From a virus: a DNA stretch of 36,108 bases. Positions 8,771 to 17,823 of this stretch are shown here, piece by piece; within the stretch, counting starts at the first letter, position 1, and every line of letters starts with the position of its first letter. Below the pieces are notes generated by a model, which worked only from the letters and a program-made list of their open reading frames with translations, made no database searches and had not been told where the DNA came from. Made by a program: the position numbers and the translations under genes. Location of the stretch: positions 1-36,108 of IMG/VR virus record IMGVR_UViG_3300030450_002904. One strand, written 5' to 3'.

Positions 8771-9115
8771 ATGGCTCTAGTCTTAGACCAAGACGATACA
8801 TATTCTTGGCCCTGTTCGATTGAATTACCTATTGATGACGGTAAATATCAAAAACATTCTTTTAAGTGCGTTTTTAAAAGGCTTAAACAATCACGTATTA
8901 AAGAATTATTAGATCTAGTTGCTAAAGGTGATGTTTCTGACCAAGAAGTTTGTAATGAAGTTTTAGCGGGTTGGAGTGGCATAGAAGATAAAGACGGCAA
9001 CGAAGTTAGATTTAATAAAACAACATTTAAGCAGTTAATTGAAGTGCCTTTAATTGCAACGGAAATAGGAACCGCATATTTTAAAAGTATTACGGGAGCG
9101 AAAACAAAAAACTAA
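8771..9115 (+). CDS. Tail assembly chaperone, gpG-like (zero-frame product)
   Basis: A 114-residue protein corresponding to lambda gpG, which coats the tape measure protein during tail assembly. It has an early beta segment (DQDDTYSWPCSIELPIDDGKYQKHSFKCVFKRLKQSRI) and an acidic helical core (KELLDLVAKGDVSDQEVCNEVLAGWSGIEDKDG), which is the usual sequence style of this family. The gene ends at TAA 9113-9115, immediately after the slippery site at 9106-9112. A fraction of ribosomes shifts to produce the longer product listed separately. Confidence 0.85.
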   Translation: MALVLDQDDTYSWPCSIELPIDDGKYQKHSFKCVFKRLKQSRIKELLDLVAKGDVSDQEVCNEVLAGWSGIEDKDGNEVRFNKTTFKQLIEVPLIATEIGTAYFKSITGAKTKN

Positions 9116-9432
9116 CCGACGCCGCTGAATACTTATTAGGAAAAGGGCGGGTAATTGATCAAAGACAAGAAGACGCGGCGATTCTTGGTCTTCCTATCCC
9201 TGACCCGGAACCTGAAAAAGACTTTGTTGTATATAAAGAAAATTGGTCAGCAGTAGAATTATTTTGTAGATGTCAGACGCAATGGAGAACCTCAATCAAT
9301 GGCGTTACAGGCTTCGACTATTCAGGCGTAATTCCCCTTGTTAATATGTATGCATATAGCAAGGAAACTTTCGAGGGTCTTCAAATTATGGAAGTTGCAG
9401 CTATTAATTACTTAAATAAAGAGAGGAAATAG
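8771..9432 (+). CDS. Tail assembly chaperone, gpG-T-like (-1 frameshift product)
   Basis: The frameshifted chaperone, about 220 residues. Reading shifts -1 at A AAA AAC (9106-9112) and continues from 9112 with LTDAAEYLLGKGRVIDQRQE, then IPDPEPEKDFVVYKENWSAVELF, QTQWRTSINGVTGFDY, and ends INYLNKERK at the TAG 9430-9432. The NW..VELF....TQWR pattern is that of the T extension in many lambda-like phages. The tape measure gene starts at the next base. Without the shift, 9116-9432 would be a 317-base hole in a compact operon. The frame, the slippery site and the extension are read directly; efficiency is unknown. Confidence 0.88.
9094..9112 (+). promoter_or_regulatory. Programmed -1 frameshift site
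   Basis: The slippery heptamer A AAA AAC sits at 9106-9112 in the zero frame with the stop TAA directly after. A Shine-Dalgarno-like GGGAG at 9094-9098 lies 7 bases upstream, the arrangement that stimulates slipping in bacterial dnaX. No convincing downstream stem was found; only a 4-bp CCGC/GCGG pairing is possible. Confidence 0.85.
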
Positions 9433-11223
9433 ATGGCACAAAGGGCAAAATTTGACATGTTGATTGCTGCCAAAACGACAGGGCAGGGAGCAATAAAACG
9501 CATGGGTAACTCTATGCAGGGGTTACAAGGCAGGATAAAAAATTTAAAAAATACATTATTTACGCTGAATAATGCTTTCAAAGCAATGGCTGTATTCCTT
9601 GCAGCTAGTACAGCTTCTCGTTTTGTTACGGGTGCAATAGATCAAGCTGATGCGTTTGGGAAGTTAAGTAGGCAAACAGGCATAGCTGCTAACAGTTTGC
9701 AAGCGTACGTTAACGCCGGGAAATTAGCAGGGGTAGAACAATCAACGATTGAAAAAGGTTTAAGGCGTCTCGCTCAGTCAATGCGAGAAGCTGACCAGGG
9801 CGTTTCTACTTATGCAGATGCTTATAAGGCTTTAGGTGTCAGCGTTAGGGATTCAGACGGTAATTTGAAAGAGTCTGAAGTTGTTTTATCTGAACTAGCT
9901 GATCGATTCAAAGAGATGCCAAACGGGGCAACAAAGGCAGCGTTAGCTATGGAGATATTTGGCAGATCAGGAGCACAATTAATACCAATGTTGAATGAAG
10001 GGGGTGAGGCTTTAGAAAAATGGAATTATGAAACAAGCGAAGGTTTTGCACAGAATGCAGAATTTTTTAATGATCAAATTACAATGTTAGGTTTTGGTTT
10101 TGATGGTTTTAGAAAACAATTAACTGATGCATTATTGCCAACATTGAATGAACTTATAGGAGTGTTTCAGAAAGTATTTGCCAGTGAAAATGATTGGACT
10201 GGTTTGTTTAAAGTAATCGAAGTTGGTATTAGATCAGTTGCGTTTTCCATCATGGGCGCAATTGCATTAGCTAAAGAATTAATCGAATTTGCAAAGGCTA
10301 CAAAGGATGTTATTGGCAAGTGGTTACAAGGTGATTTTACTGGAATAGATGAGGTTAAAACTGATTGGCGGGTGGGATTTGCAGAACGGTTTAAAGAAAA
10401 TAAAGAGTTATTTGATTCGATTATTGGAGGAACGAAAAACGCGCCAGAAACATATTTTCAAGATGGTGATCAAGCGGCTCAAAGTTTAAAAATGACAGTC
10501 ATAGGAATTAGGAAAGAAATGGAAAAAAGTTTTGGTGAAAATATGAACGCTAAATTAGTTGCTTTTTCTAAGACGTTAAACGATATGGGTTCAATGGTTG
10601 GTAATACTATTGTAAAAGCGTTTAAGGGAATGGAAAATGCGTTAGTTTCTTTTGTCAGAACTGGGAAAATGGACTTTAAATCGTTAGTTGATTCAATCCT
10701 TTCTGACTTAACAAGATTAACTATTAGACAAAGTATTACTAAACCTTTATTCAATGCTTTAAATACTGCCTTAAGTGGTGGTCTTGGTAGTGGGCAGGGT
10801 TTTGGTGCCCTTCCTTCTATCCCTAATCAAATAACTCAAAGGGGGTTCAACTATGACGAATATTCGTCTGGTGGTTATGTAAGCAGGCCTACTCTCGGAT
10901 TGATTGGGGAGGGCGGCGAATCTGAACTAATAATTCCACAATCAAAACTTGCTTCTGCTATGGCTCGGTATCAAGCCGGAGCGCGTGGAGGTGCGATTGT
11001 TCCCGGTGGTAATAATGCAAACGGTGGGGGCGGCTCAGGATATGCGGCAGGTGGGAATGTAACTGTCAACTACAATGGGGATCTTTTACGATTTAACGAG
11101 GAAGATTATGTGAGAAGAGACGACATCGGAGGAATCATTAATGCGGCGGCAAGGCAAGGTGAGGCAAGAACAATTAAAACCCTTAAAAATTCACGTAGTC
11201 AAAGAGCAATGGTTGGATTATGA
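9433..11223 (+). CDS. Tail tape measure protein
   Basis: A 596-residue protein that sets tail length. Residues 15-65 are a long helical region with hydrophobic stretch (AFKAMAVFLAASTASRFV), followed by the classical AFGKLSRQTGIAANSLQAYVNAGKLAGVEQSTI segment, EKGLRRLAQSMREA, and the ALAMEIFGRSGAQLIPMLNEG motif of tape measures. The C-terminus has SSGGYVSRPTLGLIGEGGESELIIPQSKL, glycine-rich linkers, and a basic end. At roughly 0.15 nm per residue it implies a tail of about 90 nm, shorter than lambda. Its stop overlaps the next start (ATGA at 11220-11223). Confidence 0.93.
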   Translation: MAQRAKFDMLIAAKTTGQGAIKRMGNSMQGLQGRIKNLKNTLFTLNNAFKAMAVFLAASTASRFVTGAIDQADAFGKLSRQTGIAANSLQAYVNAGKLAGVEQSTIEKGLRRLAQSMREADQGVSTYADAYKALGVSVRDSDGNLKESEVVLSELADRFKEMPNGATKAALAMEIFGRSGAQLIPMLNEGGEALEKWNYETSEGFAQNAEFFNDQITMLGFGFDGFRKQLTDALLPTLNELIGVFQKVFASENDWTGLFKVIEVGIRSVAFSIMGAIALAKELIEFAKATKDVIGKWLQGDFTGIDEVKTDWRVGFAERFKENKELFDSIIGGTKNAPETYFQDGDQAAQSLKMTVIGIRKEMEKSFGENMNAKLVAFSKTLNDMGSMVGNTIVKAFKGMENALVSFVRTGKMDFKSLVDSILSDLTRLTIRQSITKPLFNALNTALSGGLGSGQGFGALPSIPNQITQRGFNYDEYSSGGYVSRPTLGLIGEGGESELIIPQSKLASAMARYQAGARGGAIVPGGNNANGGGGSGYAAGGNVTVNYNGDLLRFNEEDYVRRDDIGGIINAAARQGEARTIKTLKNSRSQRAMVGL

Positions 11224-11795
11224 GTCTTACAGCACTAACAACATTTATAGAAGTAAGAGACAGAAACGGTAATGCCTTAACAAATATGAGGTATCAAAAT
11301 GGTAAGCGTGAGGCTTTTATTTCTTTATCAACAAATGAAACAACTGCACAAGAAACTGATTTTAGACGTAGGGAAAATCAATCAACTAATGACTATAGAA
11401 AACAGTATGGTAATTGGATAAATTTTGAAGGTGGGTACTATTATTATTTGCCTTTCATTTTCAGTGGAGCTAGTAGAACTAGAACAGGAGACAATTTATC
11501 AAGTAGTTTAATTCTTGCTAATAATATGTTGGCAATGAATCATGCAAAGCAAGCCGTAGAACGTCAGTGGTTTATTCGTGTTGCAGTTTGTGTAGTTGAT
11601 CCTTCTAACTTTACATATAAGAGGACATTAACGGATGAAAGTTGGTTAGCTGCCTCTATGGGATATGATCCCGAAAGTATTAGTATTGAATTATCTAGCG
11701 CAATTGATAGCGTCGGAAGTAACGCCCCAAATAGGACAATCACCACTCAGATGGTCGGTGCTTTGCCATCTAGTAGCAATATTCAAAATCTGTGA
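11220..11795 (+). CDS. Minor tail protein (L/M-like position)
   Basis: A protein of 191 residues between the tape measure and the K-like gene, where lambda has M and L. It reads as a mixed beta protein (ALTTFIEVRDRNGNALTNMRYQNGKREAF, INFEGGYYYYLPFIFSGASRTRTGDNLSSSLILANNMLAM, QWFIRVAVCVVDP, MGYDPESISIELSSAID). The SISIELSSAID stretch and the ending near NRTIT resemble the tail-tip hub proteins of this position. There is no obvious cysteine cluster of the kind gpL uses for an iron-sulfur centre. Assignment is by position and outline. Confidence 0.7.
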   Translation: MSLTALTTFIEVRDRNGNALTNMRYQNGKREAFISLSTNETTAQETDFRRRENQSTNDYRKQYGNWINFEGGYYYYLPFIFSGASRTRTGDNLSSSLILANNMLAMNHAKQAVERQWFIRVAVCVVDPSNFTYKRTLTDESWLAASMGYDPESISIELSSAIDSVGSNAPNRTITTQMVGALPSSSNIQNL

Positions 11796-12166
11796 ATCCT
11801 TTTCTGTTAATTGGAATGCCTTTTAGATTAGGCGCTGATCCGATCAAACACGGGAAAACAGATTGTTTAGGTCTTACAAAAACTGTTTTAGCTTATTATG
11901 GAATAGATAGCCCTGAGCCGACTAGGGAATGGTACAGGCGACTAAGAAAGAAAGATTATTCAATATTCAAAGAACAACTAGAACTTTGGGGAACGAGAAC
12001 AAAGCAAACTAAGATAGGCGTAGTTGGTCTTGCTATGTCTAAGCATGGTTATGACTGCTTGATAGTATTTTTCGAACAAGGATGGTTAACTTGCAACGAA
12101 ACAGAAGTGAGATGGACACCCCTAGACTTCCTACAGGTCAAAGAACTTTATTGCCCGTTGAATTAG
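11792..12166 (+). CDS. Tail assembly protein K-like, NlpC/P60 cysteine peptidase family
   Basis: A 124-residue protein starting with GTG at 11792, overlapping the previous stop (GTGA). The N-terminal MPFRLGADPIKHGKTDCLGLTKTVLAYYGI matches the G.P...GG....DC.GL block of NlpC/P60 tail peptidases, with Cys in DCLGL as nucleophile. The usual histidine block is not clear; a candidate is His in SKHGYDCLIVFFE. The family cuts peptidoglycan or helps tail-tip assembly. Only the peptidase part is present, not the Mov34/JAB part of lambda gpK. It overlaps the following J-like gene by about 55 bases. Confidence 0.72.
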   Translation: MNPFLLIGMPFRLGADPIKHGKTDCLGLTKTVLAYYGIDSPEPTREWYRRLRKKDYSIFKEQLELWGTRTKQTKIGVVGLAMSKHGYDCLIVFFEQGWLTCNETEVRWTPLDFLQVKELYCPLN

Positions 12167-15100
12167 AACTGATACAAGCGTTAAATTTAAGTGAAAAGGA
12201 ATATTGGCATTTTGTAGATTTAACGGAAAGTCAAAACGGCAAAAGAGCCAAGGGCTATGAATTAATTCCAGATATACAGAATCAGAATGTATTAGTAAAT
12301 TTTGCGGTTTCACTTGTTCTTGGTTATATACAACAAAAATTGGCGCCTAAACCAAGAGCGCCTAAAAAACCTCCAGCCTTAGAGACATCGGACATATCAA
12401 ATGAAAAAAGATATTCTCCTATATCAGGATTTAATTCTGTTCAAAATTTGGCCTCAATAGGTGAAACAATACCCCTTGTTTTTTCTAATACAGATATAAA
12501 TTCAGAGGGTGGAATAAGGGTTAGTACTAAACTTCTTTGGTCCCAAATGAGAAGCCTGGGAGCGAGCCAACAACTAAGAGCAATATTTTTACTTGCCTCT
12601 GCTGAGTTAGGGGCATTACCAGATTTTGAGGGCTTTGCTATTGGTGATTCAACTTTAAAAAATTATGTGAATGAGAAAATTGCACTATATGTCATGACAA
12701 ATGGTGGAAGAGCTAGAGAATACGGGATTGAAAAATATAGCGAAGGAACTCTTTCAAACTGGCCAAGCAACGATGCTTTTTCTGTTTATTGGGATATTAA
12801 TAGCACTTATAAAAATGATGTCTTTAGTGGGACGAGAACGCCTCAAACAAATACACAATTTGGCGGTTTTGCTCCGATGCCTAACGGAATGATGTTTAGG
12901 GTTCCGTATGAATTAGTTATGAAAAGTAAGGATATTAAAAATAGTTTAAAAATTGATATTGATAAAAAAAGATTAAAAATACAAACTTCTTTTCATCGTT
13001 TAGTTGGTGTTACATATGCAAGTAATGGAGGGAATAAAGGATCAGTATTGCATTACGCGATCTTCGGAAATGATGTCACACATGGATGGGGAAATACGTT
13101 TGAACCCTGGGGCTTGGAGGATGTAAGAAATTCTATTGATTCCGGCCGAGAAAATATCGATAATAATATAAACGTAGGCGATATTTATTTAGTAGGCTCT
13201 GCTATAGCTGTATGCACTAGGAAAACATATTTCAATGGAAATCAAGAGGGAGTATGGAGAGTTGGTTCAAAATGTCAGGCAGATCTTGAAATTATTGAAA
13301 GTGGTGATATTTATTGGAACTCACAAGTAGGGACAGAAACGAAAAGACCTTATGAAAATTTAACTTTACAAAGATGTGCGGTTGCATCAGTCGCGAATAA
13401 CACAAGTTGTCAAGTTACAGAAATAGGAATTAAATCAATAGTTTGGAAACAAATAACAGGTTTTCCCAATGTTAATTCTCATCCAGGAAGTATTGATTAC
13501 GAAGCAGAGGTGGGAACAGTTTATGATTATGAACAAGAAAATGGAAGTATTCAATTAGGTTCAATAAATAAATATATTCATCGTTTAAGTTTCTTCAGAT
13601 TATTCGGAAGAGTGGCAGGCGAATCAAATTCTTGGCAGCCTATCGACGGTGGGGTGCCTTTTGTAATTAAAAATAATAACCCTTTACCTTTATATAATTT
13701 TATTAGAATCAACCATCAAAATTTATATCCTAAACAGCTAGAATTTCGTCTTGTTCCTTATCCTGGTAACTTAGCTAAACAAAGATTTGAGAATAGCTAT
13801 GTACGTTTAATACATACTTATACAGCTAACAATTCATCTATTCCTGTTTTAGATACGATCATAAATCAAAGCATTAATGGCAGGTTAATTAGTATCGTTT
13901 ACCCAGGAAGATTAGTACAATTAAATGCTAATTACATGTCTAACCCTGAATATTATTTAGGGGACTCAGGCGGGGTTACAACTACAGGCGGTACAGTTAC
14001 TTCTATGCACAATGACAGGTCGACACCTTGGATACCAGACAGTAATCAATTCAACTTAATTAGTACATATTTTGATGACGATTCTAGTAATAATATTGAT
14101 TATGTAGAAATAATGTATGACCCTGATGGGGATTTTTTAGGTCTTATTAGATACTATCGAAATGATAATTTAGTCTTTCAAAAAACAGGTTTAGCTTCAC
14201 CACCTTCACAAACTGAGTTTGCAGATAGTACAGACTGGGCTTTTCAAGCTAGTGATGGTTATTGGTATGGTCCAGGCTCTCATCAAAGCGGAAATAGATA
14301 TGCAATTAAAACCTATACTAAGCAAGAGAATGCGAGCCTTGTCTATCAGCAGTCAACAGAAACATCAGCTCAGAATCTTTTCGTTTCTCCAGGCGCTTCA
14401 GGCTTAACTTTAGATGTTAAAGTTTATAATAATGCCCCATATTATACCGCTACTTTTCAAATTAAAAACGGGGGTCAAGGCTATTCAGTAGGGAACGGAA
14501 TAACAATACTTGCACCTTCTCCAGTTAATTCAAATAGAAGATTCTATCTAAGCGTTACGAGCGTAATTAATAGAAGTTCAAGTTTGGTTAATGACGGAGC
14601 ATGGCCGGATAAAATTGGTAACACAATAGGTAGAAATTTAAACCCTTATGATGGGATAGCTGATTTTGTTTTATATGATGGTGAAAGGTCAAGTCATTTA
14701 GATAGTCCTGAACATCAAGTTTGTTATGTAAATGAACAGTTAATCACATCAGGTATGCAATATGACAAATTAGCAGTAGCAGGTTTAAGACTTAACAGTT
14801 CGAAAGAGTGGTCAAGTTTTAGTTCTTTTAGCGCCTTTATAAAGAAGGGAATTAAGGTAGAAAGATTAATAGATAATAACGGTAATACTGCTTCTAATTA
14901 TAGAGATTCTTCTAATATTCTTCCTGAAATTGTTTATAGTTTATTGACCGATTCGACGATTGGATGCGGCAACCTGATAGGAGTGGAGGCTTGCGATAAA
15001 CAGGCAATGATAACGGCTGCTAAATTTTGTTTTGCAAATGGTTTTTATTGGGATGGAGTCATTACAGATCCTCAAAATCTAAGAGAATTTATTTTTCAAG

Positions 15101-15966
15101 AAGCATCTAAATGTTTTTTAAACTTCGTTATTAAGGGTGGAAAATTTTCATTAGAACCAAGTCTTCCATATAACCTTAGTAATTATCAAATTATTAGGAG
15201 TGCTACTTTTTCTTCGCCTCAAAATACAAATTTAAAAATAAAAGCACTCTTTACAGATGGTAATATTAGAAATCTAAAATGTTCATTCCTGTCAACAGAG
15301 GAACGTAAACTTTTCCGCGCTAATGTTATATATCGAGTGAATAAAACTAACGGATTTGGCAACAATAAATTATATTCCTTACGACTAAATAGCAATCAAT
15401 CCAATAGTTCTTGGCAGAGAGGTTCAAGTGAAGATGGAGTCGAAACCTTTGATTTTTCGAATCATCTAACTTCTTTAAGTCATGTACAGAAATTTGCTAA
15501 GTACTCTTTAAGAACAAGGCAATTAGTTGATCATGGTATTACTTTTGAATGTGCGCCCCAATCAGTAATAGGTTTATCCCCCGGTGACTATTTCCGTCTT
15601 TATTCTACGGTTACCCATACTTCGCGTTTTTCAAATGGAGTAGTGACACCTGATGGAACAATTCAAAGTCAAACTTCTATAAGTAACGGCGATAGTATTT
15701 ATTATTGGAACCCAAATGATGAATCTAGAAATGGACAGGTGCAATCAGGTACTATCTCACTATCTGGGGGAAAGGCAACGGGTCCCGCTGGAATAAGAGG
15801 GAGCGTTTTTACAAAAGCTCAAAGTAACGCATCTGATCGCATTTATAAAATCGAGTCTTTAAGTTATGGGGAAGATGGCTTAATAGAAATCGCAGGGTCT
15901 TTTGTTCCTCTTACCAGCTCCGGCAAGTTAGCTGTTTTAGACTGGACTGAAAGCGATTTTATTTAA
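12112..15966 (+). CDS. Tail-tip / host-specificity protein (J-like), with an I-like N-terminus
   Basis: A tail-tip protein of 1284 residues from ATG 12112; the frame is open from ATG 12082, and the choice is uncertain. The first 85 residues include a hydrophobic segment (VLVNFAVSLVLGYIQQKLAP) and a Pro/Lys linker, reminiscent of gpI fused to J. Then comes NSVQNLASIGETIPLVFSN, the typical J entry block, and near residues 960-1010 the hub pattern ITDPQNLREFIFQEASKCFLNFVIKGGKFSLEP followed by the usual barrel segments. The central 500 residues have few recognisable motifs and may be receptor-contact insertions. Length is near lambda J (1132). It ends one base before the next gene. Confidence 0.85.
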   Translation: MDTPRLPTGQRTLLPVELELIQALNLSEKEYWHFVDLTESQNGKRAKGYELIPDIQNQNVLVNFAVSLVLGYIQQKLAPKPRAPKKPPALETSDISNEKRYSPISGFNSVQNLASIGETIPLVFSNTDINSEGGIRVSTKLLWSQMRSLGASQQLRAIFLLASAELGALPDFEGFAIGDSTLKNYVNEKIALYVMTNGGRAREYGIEKYSEGTLSNWPSNDAFSVYWDINSTYKNDVFSGTRTPQTNTQFGGFAPMPNGMMFRVPYELVMKSKDIKNSLKIDIDKKRLKIQTSFHRLVGVTYASNGGNKGSVLHYAIFGNDVTHGWGNTFEPWGLEDVRNSIDSGRENIDNNINVGDIYLVGSAIAVCTRKTYFNGNQEGVWRVGSKCQADLEIIESGDIYWNSQVGTETKRPYENLTLQRCAVASVANNTSCQVTEIGIKSIVWKQITGFPNVNSHPGSIDYEAEVGTVYDYEQENGSIQLGSINKYIHRLSFFRLFGRVAGESNSWQPIDGGVPFVIKNNNPLPLYNFIRINHQNLYPKQLEFRLVPYPGNLAKQRFENSYVRLIHTYTANNSSIPVLDTIINQSINGRLISIVYPGRLVQLNANYMSNPEYYLGDSGGVTTTGGTVTSMHNDRSTPWIPDSNQFNLISTYFDDDSSNNIDYVEIMYDPDGDFLGLIRYYRNDNLVFQKTGLASPPSQTEFADSTDWAFQASDGYWYGPGSHQSGNRYAIKTYTKQENASLVYQQSTETSAQNLFVSPGASGLTLDVKVYNNAPYYTATFQIKNGGQGYSVGNGITILAPSPVNSNRRFYLSVTSVINRSSSLVNDGAWPDKIGNTIGRNLNPYDGIADFVLYDGERSSHLDSPEHQVCYVNEQLITSGMQYDKLAVAGLRLNSSKEWSSFSSFSAFIKKGIKVERLIDNNGNTASNYRDSSNILPEIVYSLLTDSTIGCGNLIGVEACDKQAMITAAKFCFANGFYWDGVITDPQNLREFIFQEASKCFLNFVIKGGKFSLEPSLPYNLSNYQIIRSATFSSPQNTNLKIKALFTDGNIRNLKCSFLSTEERKLFRANVIYRVNKTNGFGNNKLYSLRLNSNQSNSSWQRGSSEDGVETFDFSNHLTSLSHVQKFAKYSLRTRQLVDHGITFECAPQSVIGLSPGDYFRLYSTVTHTSRFSNGVVTPDGTIQSQTSISNGDSIYYWNPNDESRNGQVQSGTISLSGGKATGPAGIRGSVFTKAQSNASDRIYKIESLSYGEDGLIEIAGSFVPLTSSGKLAVLDWTESDFI

Positions 15967-16383
15967 ATGGCACAAATAAATTTCCCCTCTGGTATCACGC
16001 CAACTAGTAGAAGTTATTCACCTGGCGAATTCCCACAGACGATATTTGAATCACAGAACGGGGCTAAAACAATTTTGAAATATGGTTCAAAACGTGTGAA
16101 CGCTTCCCTTTCCTTATCGTTTAAGAACATCACGGACAATCAAGCCGCTCAGATTCTAGGAAATTATGAAAATATAAACAGTGATTGGGATTATCTGAAT
16201 TTTAATGGAACTGACGTATTAAATGGAATCGAACCAAGTACAAGCACACTTTCAAATTATGTCCGAGAAAGTAACTCTGGTTTACGGTGGAGATATGCAA
16301 AAGCACCTGAGGTAAGCAGTGGTACATATAAGGGTGTGAGTAATGTTTCGTGTTCTTTTATTGCCTGCATGGATGGGACTTAA
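15967..16383 (+). CDS. Unassigned tail-region protein, 138 residues
   Basis: A protein starting directly after the J-like stop. It begins INFPSGITPTSRSYSPGEFPQTIFESQNGAKTILKYGSKRVNASLSLSFKNITDNQAAQILGNYE, then ends with a mainly beta region. The phrase 'GITPTSRSYSPGEFPQT' followed by 'NGAKT.I.YG..RVNASLSLSF' reads like a recurring small tail-tip protein of marine phages, but I cannot name it. Placement after J suggests a tail-tip or fibre-attachment role. It is followed by a 67-base gap. Confidence 0.6.
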   Translation: MAQINFPSGITPTSRSYSPGEFPQTIFESQNGAKTILKYGSKRVNASLSLSFKNITDNQAAQILGNYENINSDWDYLNFNGTDVLNGIEPSTSTLSNYVRESNSGLRWRYAKAPEVSSGTYKGVSNVSCSFIACMDGT

Positions 16384-16396
16384 TTTTAAATTACTT

Positions 16397-16425
16397 TTTC
16401 TGCTTAGGCCTAATAGCATTACAAT
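16397..16425 (+). promoter_or_regulatory. Weak candidate promoter in the 16384-16450 gap
   Basis: TACAAT at 16420-16425 could be a -10; 17 bases upstream lies TTTCTG, a poor -35. A 10-base palindrome, TTAGGCCTAA, sits between them at 16404-16413. It may drive the two paralogous genes that follow. Confidence 0.25.
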
Positions 16426-16450
16426 AGGTTTAATGAATTTGTGAAACCCT

Positions 16451-16900
16451 TTGGCTTACTCATCAGGAAAAGACGGGGAGTTATTTATCGATAACAATCC
16501 TGCGTCAGCTCGCGTTAAGTCATGGAGCCTTTCGGCTTCGCAAGAAACTATCGACACAACATTTCTTGGGGACACTGACCGAACATTTAAAGAAGGCGTA
16601 AGATCCCTTACGGGCCAGTGTGAAATTGCCTACTATTCTGACGGTAATGGCGAATCAGATGCTAAGACTCTAATTAATAAAATCTTTAAACCAAGAACGT
16701 CATCGACTGAAGGTGGTGTAGCTGCTGAACAAGGAGAAACCACCTTAAAATTAGGGTTTAAAAACTACGTGGGAACGCTCCAATATTGGACGCTAAAAGT
16801 CTTATTTACGTCTATGTCAGTTACCTGTTCACAAGGGGAGATATTCACTGCGTCAGGATCCTTCACTGTTAATGGTGCTCCAACCGAGGTTTCTGTTTAA
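16451..16900 (+). CDS. Tail-tube-fold protein, first of a paralogous pair
   Basis: A protein of 149 residues, start taken as TTG at 16451 since no ATG or GTG fits this frame nearby. The segment ARVKSWSLSASQETIDTTFLGDTDRTFKEGVRSLTGQCEI is a standard motif of tail-tube-like proteins, and a shorter version of the motif in the next gene. It ends with ALTASGSFTVNG-type strand pattern (IFTASGSFTVNGAPTEVSV). A second tube-fold protein this far downstream of J is not part of the lambda set. It could form a distal ring, a fibre adaptor, or a replacement tube protein. The fold call is by motif. Confidence 0.65.
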   Translation: MAYSSGKDGELFIDNNPASARVKSWSLSASQETIDTTFLGDTDRTFKEGVRSLTGQCEIAYYSDGNGESDAKTLINKIFKPRTSSTEGGVAAEQGETTLKLGFKNYVGTLQYWTLKVLFTSMSVTCSQGEIFTASGSFTVNGAPTEVSV

Positions 16901-17766
16901 TGCCTGTAATTACTGGGCAGACTGGTTATATAGAATTAAGAAGGACGTCCGGGCATTTCTTCCGGGCGTCTTTAACTAGCAATGCTGTTAATACGACAAG
17001 AAAAAGATTTGGCGTAGCGGGGATGAGTGGGACCGTTCTTACTGGGGACAAAATTACAATTAAAAGCGCTGATGGTGTAACGGCTTTAGGTCTTGTTTCA
17101 GGAAATAGTGGTACTGAATGGACAGGTTTTGCGGCTGTCGATGATATAGGTGGTTGTCGTTTGTATATTAATTTTCAGCAAGCTCTTACTGGCGGTATTG
17201 CTAATGCTTTGACTTTGACATCTCCGCCAACAACAAAAGATATTATTATTGAAACTAACGACAGTATTTTTCGACCATTAGCAAGAATTAGAGATTTCAG
17301 TTTTACGACCTCTAGGGAGACAATTCAAGTTGACCAATTAGGGGACGATTTTCAGCAAATGTATAAATCCGGGAGAATACAGGGGCAAGGTGAGATAAGC
17401 GCAGACTTTGAACATCGATATGTTGCAACGGATCCTGGTTTTACTTATAACCAAGAGTTTTCTGTTTATTTAGCTCGCCTTTTAATGCGCTTAAATCAGG
17501 GATCCGAGTTTCTAGGTAAATTTTTTATTTATAGAGAAAGTGGCGGGTCAGGAAATAATTGCTGGTATGAAGCCGACGCGATTATTACGAATTGCGGTAT
17601 CAATGTTAGTCCTTCTCAAATAGTTTCGACAAATATTAATTTCGTAACGACTGGTGAATTCAAGATGAATGTGGGGGCTTCTCCTGGATTCCTATTGAAA
17701 GAGGATACGGATTATCTACTACAGGAATCAGGTGACAAGATCTTCTTAGAAGACGATGGAGGATAA
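16900..17766 (+). CDS. Tail-tube-fold protein, second of a paralogous pair
   Basis: A 288-residue protein overlapping its neighbour by one base. The middle contains LARIRDFSFTTSRETIQVDQLGDDFQQMYKSGRIQGQGEISADFEHR, aligning with the upstream gene's ARVKSWSLSASQETIDTTFLGD... block. The first 110 residues are a separate beta domain. The C-terminus, FLLKEDTDYLLQESGDKIFLEDDGG, is the short LLxESGDxLxLED repeat that often ends phage adhesin or fibre-bound proteins. It lies just before the fibre gene, so it may anchor the fibre. Function is inferred. Confidence 0.62.
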   Translation: MPVITGQTGYIELRRTSGHFFRASLTSNAVNTTRKRFGVAGMSGTVLTGDKITIKSADGVTALGLVSGNSGTEWTGFAAVDDIGGCRLYINFQQALTGGIANALTLTSPPTTKDIIIETNDSIFRPLARIRDFSFTTSRETIQVDQLGDDFQQMYKSGRIQGQGEISADFEHRYVATDPGFTYNQEFSVYLARLLMRLNQGSEFLGKFFIYRESGGSGNNCWYEADAIITNCGINVSPSQIVSTNINFVTTGEFKMNVGASPGFLLKEDTDYLLQESGDKIFLEDDGG

Positions 17767-17823
17767 TATTTCTAAGTATGCTTAGGGAAGTTAATATATA
17801 AAAGAAAGTGTTTCGAGGATTAA

